Shown in pieces: positions 27,036 through 35,262 of a stretch of 64,000 nucleotides of DNA. The notes under the pieces were generated by a model. It saw only the letters and a list, made by a program, of their open reading frames with translations, searched no databases and was not told the DNA's origin. The DNA is from Ochrobactrum sp. Q0168. Its GTDB lineage: Bacteria > Pseudomonadota > Alphaproteobacteria > Rhizobiales > Rhizobiaceae. Position 1 is the stretch's first letter; each line of letters begins with the position of its first letter. The position numbers and the translations under genes are program-made. Location: contig NZ_JAELXQ010000006.1 in assembly GCF_016427605.1 (NCBI RefSeq), positions 62,001 to 126,000 of the forward strand. Reading direction: 5' to 3'.

Positions 27036-27404
27036 TTAGCGGGATGAACGGTTTGCTTTCTCGTCCAGTCTGTCAGGCAGGTGCTCATTGACCAGATGAA
27101 ACGGCATGCCCTGTTCAGTGAGCCATTCAATTGACCCTGCCGCGTCGGGCTCAAATTTTAAGAGGCTACCTATGACGAGCGTACGAATTCCATGGAACGT
27201 CACAAGGTTTTGGGCGGAAATCCGGAAGGAAAGCCCACTGGGGGTTGATCTGATAATTGCCTGACTGTTGACAAAGTACAGGAGCGTGTCGTGTTCATTT
27301 GCAACGACTGATCGGCAAAGCCCCGCGATGTGCAGACAGATATTCTCCGCGATATATGGTGCCTGTTTGACGGCGACGAAGGCTTCGCAGGCATGTTGGT
27401 ACAT
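27036..27404 (-). CDS. DUF2218-like small protein, possible conjugal-transfer regulator (SMa0974 type)
   Basis: A 122-residue protein. YIAENICLHIAGLCRSVVANEHDTLLYF...QAIIRSTPSGLSFRISAQNLVTFHGIRTLVIGSLLKF resembles the DUF2218 fold and small proteins encoded next to traA on rhizobial plasmids (SMa0974 type), which are annotated as conjugal transfer regulators. ATG 27404 has GGAG at suitable spacing; the ORF extends upstream to 27536 without a better start. It lies convergent to the end of traA, 167 nt away. The assignment is from memory of sequence pattern and is moderate. Confidence 0.6.
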   Translation of the reverse strand: MYQHACEAFVAVKQAPYIAENICLHIAGLCRSVVANEHDTLLYFVNSQAIIRSTPSGLSFRISAQNLVTFHGIRTLVIGSLLKFEPDAAGSIEWLTEQGMPFHLVNEHLPDRLDEKANRSSR

Positions 27405-27571
27405 GATTACTCCATTGTGTGAATAAGTCTCAAACTTTCCGACATTTTGCTGGTTATGCCTTTGTAATCTCGACTCAGGCGCTACCATGATGATTTCCCG
27501 GATCCCTAAGCCAAGGACAGGTGATGCCAATCGCAATTATTCGTGGCGCGCACTATTCGTCTGGAAGTGTG

Positions 27572-27657
27572 CTACCCAGTTGGGTAGAGTTGATATAAGT
27601 TGATTGGGGTTAGGGGCACGAAACGAGACGAAATCGAACGAAACGTAGCGAAATTCG
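27572..27657. repeat. Dyad plus four helically phased 10-bp direct repeats
   Basis: CTACCCA-GT-TGGGTAG (27572-27587) is a dyad with 7-bp arms. It is followed at 27618-27657 by four adjacent 10-bp units, ACGAAACGAG, ACGAAATCGA, ACGAAACGTA and GCGAAATTCG, that share (A/G)CGAAA at every helical turn. Both lie between the divergent genes at 27404 and 27681 and are likely regulatory. The remaining sequence 27405-27571 shows no gene. Confidence 0.6.
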
Positions 27658-27680
27658 AGCCTGTAAGATATTGAATAAGA

Positions 27681-28524
27681 ATGGAAAGTTTTTTATCCCC
27701 CCCCGCCGCAAGATGGGAGCGATTTCAAAGAACTGTTCAAGGGAGTAACCGCTGCAGGTGCAGGTCGATCCTTGGGCAGGGATGGATTGCCCACCGGACC
27801 ATGGACAGCCGAGCTTCTTGCAGAAGCGATCTCCCAAATCGATTCCAGCCGCACCGGCGTCGATCCGCGAACCGTGCAGCACTGGTTTCAGGAAAATGAC
27901 AAAGGAATCAGCACTACCAACATTCGTTGGTTGGCCAGAGTCTTTGGTTGCAATGATCCTGTCGCTACAAGCCAATGGCAAATAGAGCTTACCGCGGCGC
28001 AATCGCTTGGTTGCCAAGAGACGAGAGCTGAAGAAAACTGAAATCGTCATTACGTCTGCGGAGCCAGCACAAGACGCCGCCGAAATTGGGCTGGGATCTG
28101 TGAACCCGCTGATTGCGGGCGATAGAGAAGTGAAGCGCCGGACGCTGGCCAAACAATCAGAGGAGCTATTCAGCGAGGGAGCTCCCCTAAATCTGCCCGC
28201 TTCAATTTTCGCAGGAATGTCGGCTCTTGGGTGTCGTACATCATTGGCATTCACAATGTGACATTTACCCGGTCTGATTACGTCGTGAAGCAAGTCGGAT
28301 TCCTCTGGGCCGCGAACTGGACACTTGTGTTCATGGTGTTCCTGCCGCTCTTTCTGGCTGTCGTCTCCGAACTGGTAAATTCCTGGAAACATGAAGAGCG
28401 AAGGCTGCTTTTCGAAGGCACACCAGAGGACAGTGACCGAGGGTGGCAGCGAATTGTTGACGCCTCGTCGAGTTCATTTTGGGCTGTTCTCTTGATTTGT
28501 GTGCTCTTCGCGGGCGTTTTCCAG
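27681..28524 (+). pseudogene. HTH/membrane regulator-like gene, multiply frameshifted and cut by an IS
   Basis: Homologous protein segments lie in changing frames. Segment one, MESFLSPP then QDGSDFKELFKGVTAAGAGRSLGRDGLP...GPWTAELLAEAISQID...WLARVFGC, crosses an eight-C run at about 27701, where one C too many is present. Segment two (AKRRELKKTEIV...LNLPASIFAGMSALG) is in another frame after about 28000. Segment three (SYIIGIHNVTFTRSDYVVKQVGFLWAANWTLVFMVFLPLFLAVVSEL...) returns to a third register after about 28225. The product would have an N-terminal helical, HTH-like part (DPRTVQHWFQENDKGISTTNIRWLARVF) and C-terminal membrane segments. The last one (AVLLICVLFAGVFQ) is cut by the IS at 28525. 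It is a clear pseudogene; the family is a rhizobial hypothetical. Confidence 0.7.
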
Positions 28525-29334
28525 GGATCTGTTGCAACGTTTCGTCAAAGACGGCGGAGTAACCTTTCGGCTTTACGTCAGCAGAGTATAATCGATGTTC
28601 AAAGGCCGCCATTTCGACAAACCCGTCATCCTGCTATGTGTTCGATGGTACCTGGCTTACAATCTGAGCCTGCGCAATCTGAAGGAGATGATGGCGGAGC
28701 GCGGCATCGCGCTGGATCATTCGACAGTGTATCGTTGGGTTTTGCATTTCAGCCCCAAACTGCTGGAGCGGTTCAATCAGAAAAAGCGTCAGGCCACACG
28801 AAAGTGGAACCTCGATGAGACCTACATAAGGGTCAAAGGCGAGTGGCTTTATCTTTATCGCGCCATCGACAGCAATGGCGATACGGTCGAGTTCCTGTTC
28901 AGTAAAGAGCGAGACCTGAAAGCTGCCAAACGCTTTATCCGCAAGGCTTTGGCCCGTCATGGCAGGCCAGAGAAGATCACTATTGATGGCAGCCAGACCA
29001 ATCGCTTGGCAATCATACAGTGCGACACTGAGAACCGGCTGCGACAAGGTGGAGGATTCATCGCCATCCGCTCCAGCAAATACATGAACAATATGATTGA
29101 GCAGGATCACCGCCGTGTCAAACGACGGATACGATCCATGCTAGGTTTCAAATCCGTACAAGCCGCAGGGATTACCCTTGCCGGCATCGAACTCATTCAC
29201 ATGATGCGCATGCAGCAAGGCAATTTCGGATCAACCGCACTCCTTTCACTCAAACAACAATTCACAGCGCTTGAAGCATAATTGCGTCCAGCGGTTAGCC
29301 ACGCTTTGCCCAACTTAAATTTTGCAACAGATCC
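28525..29334 (+). mobile_element. IS6-family insertion sequence, about 810 bp
   Basis: The ends are the perfect 13-bp inverted repeats GGATCTGTTGCAA (28525-28537) and TTGCAACAGATCC (29322-29334), matching the IS6-family pattern GGNNCTGTTGCAA. One transposase gene fills the element. The 8 bases outside each end (TTTTCCAG left, AGTGCGAG right) differ, so there is no target duplication. This fits an IS6-type deletion or cointegrate junction between the conjugative element and the sugar locus. Confidence 0.92.
28595..29281 (+). CDS. tnpA: IS6-family DDE transposase
   Basis: A 228-residue transposase. The catalytic triad reads Asp74 (NLDETYIRVKG), Asp131 (TIDGSQTN) and Glu169 (NNMIEQDHRRVKRR). 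The N-terminal helix-turn-helix is LRNLKEMMAERGIALDHSTVYRWV. The length is typical of IS6/IS26 relatives and no frameshift is visible, so it may be active. IS6 enzymes join replicons by replicative cointegration. TATAAT at 28587-28592 lies only 2 nt from the ATG, so initiation from it would give an almost leaderless mRNA; a promoter further left may also be used. Confidence 0.93.
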   Translation: MFKGRHFDKPVILLCVRWYLAYNLSLRNLKEMMAERGIALDHSTVYRWVLHFSPKLLERFNQKKRQATRKWNLDETYIRVKGEWLYLYRAIDSNGDTVEFLFSKERDLKAAKRFIRKALARHGRPEKITIDGSQTNRLAIIQCDTENRLRQGGGFIAIRSSKYMNNMIEQDHRRVKRRIRSMLGFKSVQAAGITLAGIELIHMMRMQQGNFGSTALLSLKQQFTALEA

Positions 29335-29355
29335 AGTGCGAGAGCCATGTTAATC

Positions 29356-30108
29356 CTAGATACTTGTATAGCCAGCGTCTGCAGTGACAATCGAGCCAGT
29401 CATCAGGCTTGAGGCGTCTGAGGCAAGGAACTGGACGATGGAGGCGATCTCCTCCGGTTTGCCCATGCGACCAGTGGGGGTCAGGTCAAGCCAGCGCTCA
29501 ACCAGCCCCGGCTGATTTTCAAGTCCATGCAGCAATGGCGTTTCGATATAGGTTGGCGCAACCGCATTCACCCTGACACCTCTTTTGGCCCATTCGACTG
29601 CGAGTGAGCGTGTGAGGTGGTGTACCCCGGCTTTCGAGGCGTTGTAGTGGCATTGTGGCTGCGGCACATTAACGATATGTGCCGACATCGAACCGATATT
29701 GATGATTGAACCCTTGCCGTTCTCCAACATTCGACGACCAAAGGCTCGACAGGTGCGGAATACGCCGCTGAGATTGACCTCAATAACACGATCCCATTGA
29801 TCGTCCGTCATGTCTTCAGCGGCGACATTGTTGACGATACCTGCATTGCAGACGAGCACGTCAAGTGGCTGTATGTCATTCGCCAGCGCGTTCAACTGAA
29901 CGCTGTCAGTAACATCGAGCTGCCGGGCGCTTGCAGACCCACCGATTTCTCTTGCGGTGGTCTCGGCGCGTGACAGATCAATATCGGTGCAGACCACCAT
30001 CGCCCCGGTTTGCGCCAGGGCCTGCGCACATGCTGCACCTATTCCCTGACCGGCCCCTGTTACCAGTGCCAGCCGACCGCTCAAATCCATTCTTGCACTA
30101 TAGGACAT
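29356..30108 (-). CDS. SDR-family sugar/polyol dehydrogenase
   Basis: A 250-residue classical short-chain dehydrogenase. The cofactor motif TGAGQGIG is at residues 17-24, NAG at 88-90, catalytic Ser around 140-142, and the YNASK pair Tyr155/Lys159. Asp41 after the second strand suggests NAD(H) preference. It is transcribed behind the XylX-like dehydratase gene with a 16-nt gap, so a sugar or sugar-acid oxidation is likely: for example pentose to lactone, or a deoxy-keto acid oxidation. The exact substrate cannot be read from sequence. The stop codon is only 22 nt from the IS right end, so the gene is the last intact one before the junction. Confidence 0.85.
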   Translation of the reverse strand: MSYSARMDLSGRLALVTGAGQGIGAACAQALAQTGAMVVCTDIDLSRAETTAREIGGSASARQLDVTDSVQLNALANDIQPLDVLVCNAGIVNNVAAEDMTDDQWDRVIEVNLSGVFRTCRAFGRRMLENGKGSIINIGSMSAHIVNVPQPQCHYNASKAGVHHLTRSLAVEWAKRGVRVNAVAPTYIETPLLHGLENQPGLVERWLDLTPTGRMGKPEEIASIVQFLASDASSLMTGSIVTADAGYTSI

Positions 30109-30124
30109 TTTTGTTCTGCCGTTC

Positions 30125-31270
30125 CTAAATCAAACCGCGTTTGGCCATGTCTCGCATCAGCGAGCGCATACCGTAAGCCCATGGACGCGCCTTGTCCGAC
30201 GTCGTGACGACATTTCGCAAGGTTCCAAGTGTTGGCGTCGAAATCTCGACGACGTCACCTTCTTTGTGGGTGAAGCCGCTGCCTTTATCCGCACGATCCT
30301 GCGTAGGAGCAAACATGGTTCCCAAAAATAGCAGGAATCCATCAGGATATTGATGGCTGGCATTGATGGTCTGTGCGACCAGATCGGCAGGTCTCCGGCT
30401 GATCTCGGCCATATTGGAGCGCCCTGACATTTCAAAGCCGTCTTCTCCTTTGACGGACATTTCAAGTGTTGCATTCTCAATGTCACCGAGCGTAAATCCA
30501 GCGTCAAACAGGCGGATGAACGGGCCGATGGCGCAGGAAGCATTATTATCCTTGGCCTTGCCGAGGAGGAGCGCTGATCGACCTTCAACGTCGCGCAGAT
30601 TGACGTCATTTCCAAGTGTAGCGCCACGTATATTGCCGTTTTTGTCTACCGCGAGCACGATTTCGGGTTCGGGGTTGTTCCACTTCGAAATCCGGTTGAC
30701 GCCGACTTGCGCGCCATGGCCAACGGCAGACATGGGCTGCGATTTGGTGAAGACCTCAGCGTCAGGTCCAATACCCACTTCAAGATATTGCGACCAAAGC
30801 CCTTCTTTCTCCAAGGCAGTCTTTACCTCAACGGCCTGCTCAGAGCCAGCGCGTATGTTGGACAGGCTTCCGCCGATCAGTTCACCGATGCGCTTGCGGA
30901 TCGCGTCGGCTTTTGCCGGGTCGCCTGACGTCCGCTCATCGATAACGCGCTCGATCATGCTTTGCGCAAAAGTGACCCCACATGCCTTGAGCGCTTGGAA
31001 ATCACAAGGTGCAAGCCATGAATGGCGAGGCGATTCATAACCTGTTTCGTGTGGAGAAAGAACGAAATCGTCGGGATTGCCGAGCTTTTCGCCCTGTAGA
31101 CCATCAAAGCGATCTGCGGGATCATTGTCGAGGAAGTCGCTAACTGAGATCACCGACTTTGTGACATCAATCACCTCACCATCGCGAATGATGACGACAC
31201 TGGGCGCTGACAGATCGGCGCGCCATACACGCCCGACCAGGCGGGCCTTTTCATGAGAATCGGGAAGCAT
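30125..31270 (-). CDS. FAH-family 2-keto-3-deoxy-pentonate dehydratase, XylX-like
   Basis: A 381-residue protein of the fumarylacetoacetate-hydrolase superfamily, close in length and pattern to Caulobacter XylX (2-keto-3-deoxy-D-xylonate dehydratase of the Weimberg route). Shared segments are ACGVTFAQSMIERVIDER, LWSQYLEVGIGPDAEVFTK, the metal-binding WNNPEPEIVL, and GNDVNLRDVEGRSALLLGKAKDN. The C-terminal HQYPDGFLLFLGTMFAPTQDR also matches. Its product would be alpha-ketoglutarate semialdehyde, which the divergently encoded aldehyde dehydrogenase could oxidise. The start has a strong AAGGAGGAG site. An RpiR/HexR-like dyad lies 16 nt upstream of the start. Substrate chirality (D-xylo, D- or L-arabino) is open. 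Confidence 0.8.
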   Translation of the reverse strand: MLPDSHEKARLVGRVWRADLSAPSVVIIRDGEVIDVTKSVISVSDFLDNDPADRFDGLQGEKLGNPDDFVLSPHETGYESPRHSWLAPCDFQALKACGVTFAQSMIERVIDERTSGDPAKADAIRKRIGELIGGSLSNIRAGSEQAVEVKTALEKEGLWSQYLEVGIGPDAEVFTKSQPMSAVGHGAQVGVNRISKWNNPEPEIVLAVDKNGNIRGATLGNDVNLRDVEGRSALLLGKAKDNNASCAIGPFIRLFDAGFTLGDIENATLEMSVKGEDGFEMSGRSNMAEISRRPADLVAQTINASHQYPDGFLLFLGTMFAPTQDRADKGSGFTHKEGDVVEISTPTLGTLRNVVTTSDKARPWAYGMRSLMRDMAKRGLI

Positions 31271-31285
31271 GCTTCTCCTCCTTAT

Positions 31286-31300
31286 ATGTAGTAAAACTAT
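31286..31300. promoter_or_regulatory. RpiR/HexR-like operator 1
   Basis: ATGTAGTAAAACTAT contains the dyad TAGT-AAA-ACTA, resembling the HexR-type consensus TGTARTNNNAYTACA. It lies just upstream of the FAH/SDR operon ribosome site, in the divergent intergenic region. Related sites are at 31482 and 37032. Confidence 0.55.
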
Positions 31301-31481
31301 TAATTTTGTTACTGTTTCGTCAAGGTGTAATCAGCCTTTGCTGCAGACATCTTGCCGACTTCGACCGAAATCCACAGCGAATATCGTTGGAAAGTCACTA
31401 TATTCAACTGTTTTTGTCACCTAAAATGATTTCCTGCCGCCGGTCTCTTTTTTCGGATTGGCAAACCAGACGCAACGCGAT

Positions 31482-31496
31482 ATGTAGTTATGCTAT
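31482..31496. promoter_or_regulatory. RpiR/HexR-like operator 2
   Basis: ATGTAGTTATGCTAT matches operator 1 at 11 of 15 positions, including the ATGTAGT left arm and the CTAT right end. It lies 51 nt before the aldehyde dehydrogenase start, where it would overlap the promoter of the rightward operon. Confidence 0.5.
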
Positions 31497-31546
31497 ATCA
31501 ACGATCCTTGTGAACGTTGACGGCTCGGAATTGGGTGGAGAAAATC

Positions 31547-33016
31547 ATGACCGATACGATCCTATCGCGGCTTGATGGAAAGCTGTTTATCGACGGAAAA
31601 TTCATAGAAGGACGCGGCGCGCGTATCGACGTCGAGAATCCGGCGCGTGGCGAAGTCATCGGGCAGATTGCGGCAACGACGCTCGAAGAAATCGAGCAGG
31701 CAGTCGCCAGCGCGCGGGTTGCATTTCGTTCTTGGTCCAAGGTTCCGGCCAGGGAGCGGTCACAAGCTCTCCACAGGCTCGGCGACCTGATATCCGCCGA
31801 TGCCCGGCGCATGGCCCAGATCATGACGCTGGAACAGGGCAAACCGCTCAATGAAGCCAAAGGCGAAATCCTCAAACTGGCCGAAGCCTGCCACTTTTAT
31901 GGCGAGGAGGCGGTGCGCGTCCTGGGCGAAATCGTACCCAACGATCAGAACGGTTATCAAAGCCAGGTCATCCGCGAACCGATCGGCGTGGTCGGTGCAA
32001 TTACACCCTGGAATTATCCTGCTGAGCTTGTTGGGTGGAAACTTTGCGCAAGCCTTGCTGCTGGTTGCACGATCATCATCAAGCCGGCAGAAATCACACC
32101 CTTTACCGCCCTGGCCATTGCTGAAAAGGTGACGGAGGCCAAGATTCCAGCGGGCGTCGTCAATGTCTTAACCGGCAAGGGCTCGCTCGTTGGCCAGGCA
32201 CTCATCGAGCATCCAGACGTTGACAAGATCGCCTTTACCGGCTCAAGCGCGGTTGGCCTTCATATCCAGAAGTCCTGTCCAACCGTAAAGCGCCTTTCAT
32301 TGGAGCTTGGTGGCAATTGTCCGCTCATCATAACCGCCAGCGCCGACATTGATGCGGCAGTGAAGGGGGCCGTGCGCCGTTCCTTCCGCAATATGGGGCA
32401 GATTTGCATTGCAATTAATCGTATCTATGTGGCGCGCCCGCTCTACGAGACTTTTCTCGAAAAATTCGCGGTTGCCGCCAACGCATTGACCATCGGCGAC
32501 GGTCTGCTCGAACCGGCTGCCGATATTGGGTCCATGGCTTCGGTTGCGCCCCTTGAAAAAACGCGCGAGCACCTGGCTGATGCATTGCAAAAAGGTGCAA
32601 GGCTCCTCGCCGGCGGCAAGGCGCCGGAAGGTGAAAAATTTGCCAGGGGGTTCTTCTTTTGCCCAACTATTGTCGCCGACTGTACTCATGAAATGAAGGT
32701 CATGAGTGAGGAAACCTTTGGTCCGCTTGTCGGTGTGGCGCCTTTCGACGGGCTGGAAGAGGCTGCGGCCCTAGCAAATGATACACCTTATGGGCTTGCA
32801 TCTTATGTCTATGCGCGCGACTTGCAGGAGATCTATCAGCTATCAAGCGACCTTGATTACGGTAATGTCGCCATCAACAATGTCGACGCGGGTATCATGA
32901 ACGCGCCTTATGGAGGTCGTAAGCAAAGCGGCATCGGCTGTGAGCATGGCCGGGAAGGCTTGCTGGAATATTTCAATTTCAAGCATATCCGCCTGCATCA
33001 CGGCGTCGGAGCCTGA
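31547..33016 (+). CDS. NAD(P)-dependent aldehyde dehydrogenase (semialdehyde type)
   Basis: A 489-residue aldehyde dehydrogenase. Visible motifs are ITPWNYPAELVGWKL, KPAEITPFTAL, FTGSSAVG (nucleotide binding), catalytic Glu in LELGGN (about 255) and catalytic Cys in NMGQICIAINR (about 286). The C-terminal EETFGPLVGV and YGGRKQSGIG blocks are present. The family includes succinate-semialdehyde and alpha-ketoglutarate-semialdehyde dehydrogenases; the XylX-like neighbour favours the latter. ATG 31547 follows GGTGGAG. The kinase gene begins 4 nt after its stop, so it heads the rightward operon. An alternative is lactaldehyde or glycolaldehyde oxidation, which would suit the phosphatase and lactate dehydrogenase in the locus. 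Confidence 0.88.
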   Translation: MTDTILSRLDGKLFIDGKFIEGRGARIDVENPARGEVIGQIAATTLEEIEQAVASARVAFRSWSKVPARERSQALHRLGDLISADARRMAQIMTLEQGKPLNEAKGEILKLAEACHFYGEEAVRVLGEIVPNDQNGYQSQVIREPIGVVGAITPWNYPAELVGWKLCASLAAGCTIIIKPAEITPFTALAIAEKVTEAKIPAGVVNVLTGKGSLVGQALIEHPDVDKIAFTGSSAVGLHIQKSCPTVKRLSLELGGNCPLIITASADIDAAVKGAVRRSFRNMGQICIAINRIYVARPLYETFLEKFAVAANALTIGDGLLEPAADIGSMASVAPLEKTREHLADALQKGARLLAGGKAPEGEKFARGFFFCPTIVADCTHEMKVMSEETFGPLVGVAPFDGLEEAAALANDTPYGLASYVYARDLQEIYQLSSDLDYGNVAINNVDAGIMNAPYGGRKQSGIGCEHGREGLLEYFNFKHIRLHHGVGA

Positions 33017-33020
33017 CTTC

Positions 33021-34541
33021 ATGACGTCCGCACTTCTAGGTATCGACATCGGAACTTCGGGCTGCAAAGCACTGCTGGTGTCCGTCGAAGGCGATATTCT
33101 GGCCTCCAGCACCGCCACCTACACGCTGTCGCAGCCTCGTGCCGGTTGGACCGAACAAGATCCCGCCCTTTGGATTGAGGGTGCGCGCAAGGCAGTGGCA
33201 AGCGTGATGGCGCAATGCCCGGAGATTGAACTTCTCTGTGTCGGCCTTTCGGGTCAAATGCATGGCCTTACACCGCTTGACGAAAATAGAAAAATTCTGC
33301 GTCCGGCAATCTTGTGGAACGATCAGCGCAACGCTGCTGAAGTGGAGGAAATCACAGCAAAGGCTGGCGGGCTGGATGCTCTGATCGGCCAGACAGGCAA
33401 TCGCATGCTGGTCGGTTATACCGGGGGCAAAATCGTCTGGATGAAAAATCATGAGCCGGATCTCTTTGCAAAACTGCATCATGTGCTCAACCCCAAAGAT
33501 TATCTGCGCCTGGTGTTAACGGGAGAACTTGCAACGGAAGTATCGGATGCGTCTGGCACCGGGCTTTTCGATGTGCAACAGCGCAAATGGGCATCGGGGC
33601 TGATCGAGACGCTCGATATTGACCCTTCTTTCTTACCCGACTGCCATGAATCTCACGAGATTTCCGGTCGCATCAACGCTTCTGGCGCAGCGCTCTTCGG
33701 GCTTCCGGTAGGGGTACCTGTAGCGGGCGGCGGCGGCGACAGTGTCATTCAGACCATTGGTTCAGGCGTGATCGAACCCGGTCAGTTGCAAACAACAATC
33801 GGTACTGCTGGTATTCTGGCAGCGGCCCTGGATAAGCCCGTTCCAAGCGCGGACGGTCGCATCCAGATGTTCTGCAATGTCGCCCCTGCAAAATGGCATG
33901 CCATGGGCGTATCACTGAATGCGGGCGGAGCAATGGGCTGGTTCCGGTCAATCCTTGCCGATACCGGGCATGGTGACGATCTTACCTTCGATGCGGTAGC
34001 AAAAGCTGCTGCCTCCAGCACTCCAGGTGCGCGCGGACTATTATTCCTGCCTTATCTCAACGGTGAACGTTGTCCGCATCCAGATCCCGCAGCACGCGGT
34101 GCCCTCATCGGTCTCACAGCACGCCACACACTTGGCGATGTCTCGCGTAGTGTCATGGAAGGCGTTGTTCACGCCTTTTATGACATGCATGCGCTGATGA
34201 AATCTATGGGGATCGAAGGCCGGGTGATCAAGGCATCTGGCGGCGGCGCCCGATCACTATTGTGGCGACAAATTCAGGCCGACATGTTCGGTTGTGATGT
34301 GGTGACGACAGAAGGTGCTGCGGAAGGCGGGGCTTTTGGCGCGGCACTGGTGGCGGGAGTGGGAGTGGGCGTATGGAAGGACACGACTGAGGCAGCTGGC
34401 ATCTTGCACGAATTGACGTGTCAGAAGGCTGATCGTGCTGATAGTGCCGTCTATCACAAGGCACATGAAATCTATCGAGGGCTTTATCCTGCACTCTCCC
34501 GGAGCTTCCACGCTCTCGGCGATCCCGTTTTTGCTGGCTGA
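33021..34541 (+). CDS. xylB: FGGY-family pentulose kinase (xylulokinase type)
   Basis: A 506-residue carbohydrate kinase. The N-terminal phosphate-binding DIGTSGCKALLV, the GLSGQMHGL segment and RPAILWNDQRN are characteristic of xylulokinases. The C-terminal FGGY domain contains FLPYLNGERCPHPDP and the ATP-binding ASGGGARSLLWRQIQADMFG. It would phosphorylate a ketopentose at O5, feeding the RpiA/pentose phosphate pool. The ATG at 33021 lies 4 nt behind the aldehyde dehydrogenase stop. Substrate could be D-xylulose, D-ribulose or a deoxy analogue; sequence pattern alone favours xylulose. Confidence 0.85.
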   Translation: MTSALLGIDIGTSGCKALLVSVEGDILASSTATYTLSQPRAGWTEQDPALWIEGARKAVASVMAQCPEIELLCVGLSGQMHGLTPLDENRKILRPAILWNDQRNAAEVEEITAKAGGLDALIGQTGNRMLVGYTGGKIVWMKNHEPDLFAKLHHVLNPKDYLRLVLTGELATEVSDASGTGLFDVQQRKWASGLIETLDIDPSFLPDCHESHEISGRINASGAALFGLPVGVPVAGGGGDSVIQTIGSGVIEPGQLQTTIGTAGILAAALDKPVPSADGRIQMFCNVAPAKWHAMGVSLNAGGAMGWFRSILADTGHGDDLTFDAVAKAAASSTPGARGLLFLPYLNGERCPHPDPAARGALIGLTARHTLGDVSRSVMEGVVHAFYDMHALMKSMGIEGRVIKASGGGARSLLWRQIQADMFGCDVVTTEGAAEGGAFGAALVAGVGVGVWKDTTEAAGILHELTCQKADRADSAVYHKAHEIYRGLYPALSRSFHALGDPVFAG

Positions 34542-34577
34542 CCGTCGAACAGGTCCAACCAAAGGATTTTTCGAGTT

Positions 34578-35234
34578 ATGAAACAATATTCAGCTTTGAT
34601 CTTCGATCTGGATGGAACGCTGATCGATAGTGCGCCGGACATCACCGCAGCGGTGAATGTCTATATGGTGTCCAAGGGCTGGCCAGCACTATCCGTCGAA
34701 TATGTCGAAACCTTTATCGGCAATGGTCCACGCCGCTTGTTGAAGGACATATTCATTGATCAGGGCCTGCCCTTTGACGATGCAACCGTGGATGCTGCGG
34801 TTCAAAGCTATATTGAAAACTATCATCGCAACCCGGCCGAGAAGACACGTTTCTTCAGCCACGTTCGCGAAGATTTGCAAAGCCTGCATGCTGCCGGTTT
34901 CAGGCTGGGCATCTGCACCAACAAGCCCCACGCCTTGACTCAGGAAATTTTGAAAATCCTCGAGCTCGATCGCCTCATCGAGGTGGCGCTTGGTGCAGAC
35001 GCGGTGCCAGCCTGCAAGCCCGATCCTGGCCATCTGCGCGCCGTTGTCGAGCGCATGAATCTTAACGGTGCCAACTGGGCCTATGTGGGTGACACCAATG
35101 TTGACAAGGCGACGGCGGAGGGCGCGGGGGCCACTTTCTTCGTCGTGCCGTGGGGCGGTGGAGCGGATGTAAATGTCGAGCCGCATCAACGGCTTGCGCG
35201 TATCGCCGATCTCATGGAGTATCGTTCACATTAA
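34578..35234 (+). CDS. HAD-superfamily phosphatase, phosphoglycolate phosphatase-like
   Basis: A 218-residue HAD hydrolase. Motif I is IFDLDGTLIDS with Asp10 and Asp12, motif II GICTNKPH, motif III Lys in ACKPDPGHL, and motif IV YVGDTNVD. The cap lies between about 15 and 95. Resemblance is to Gph (2-phosphoglycolate phosphatase), but HAD enzymes with this plan also act on sugar phosphates. Within an operon containing a pentulose kinase it may remove a toxic or dead-end phosphate such as 2-phosphoglycolate. It begins 36 nt after the kinase. Confidence 0.82.
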   Translation: MKQYSALIFDLDGTLIDSAPDITAAVNVYMVSKGWPALSVEYVETFIGNGPRRLLKDIFIDQGLPFDDATVDAAVQSYIENYHRNPAEKTRFFSHVREDLQSLHAAGFRLGICTNKPHALTQEILKILELDRLIEVALGADAVPACKPDPGHLRAVVERMNLNGANWAYVGDTNVDKATAEGAGATFFVVPWGGGADVNVEPHQRLARIADLMEYRSH

Positions 35235-35262
35235 ATAGTGGGACGACGAAGGAACCAATTTC

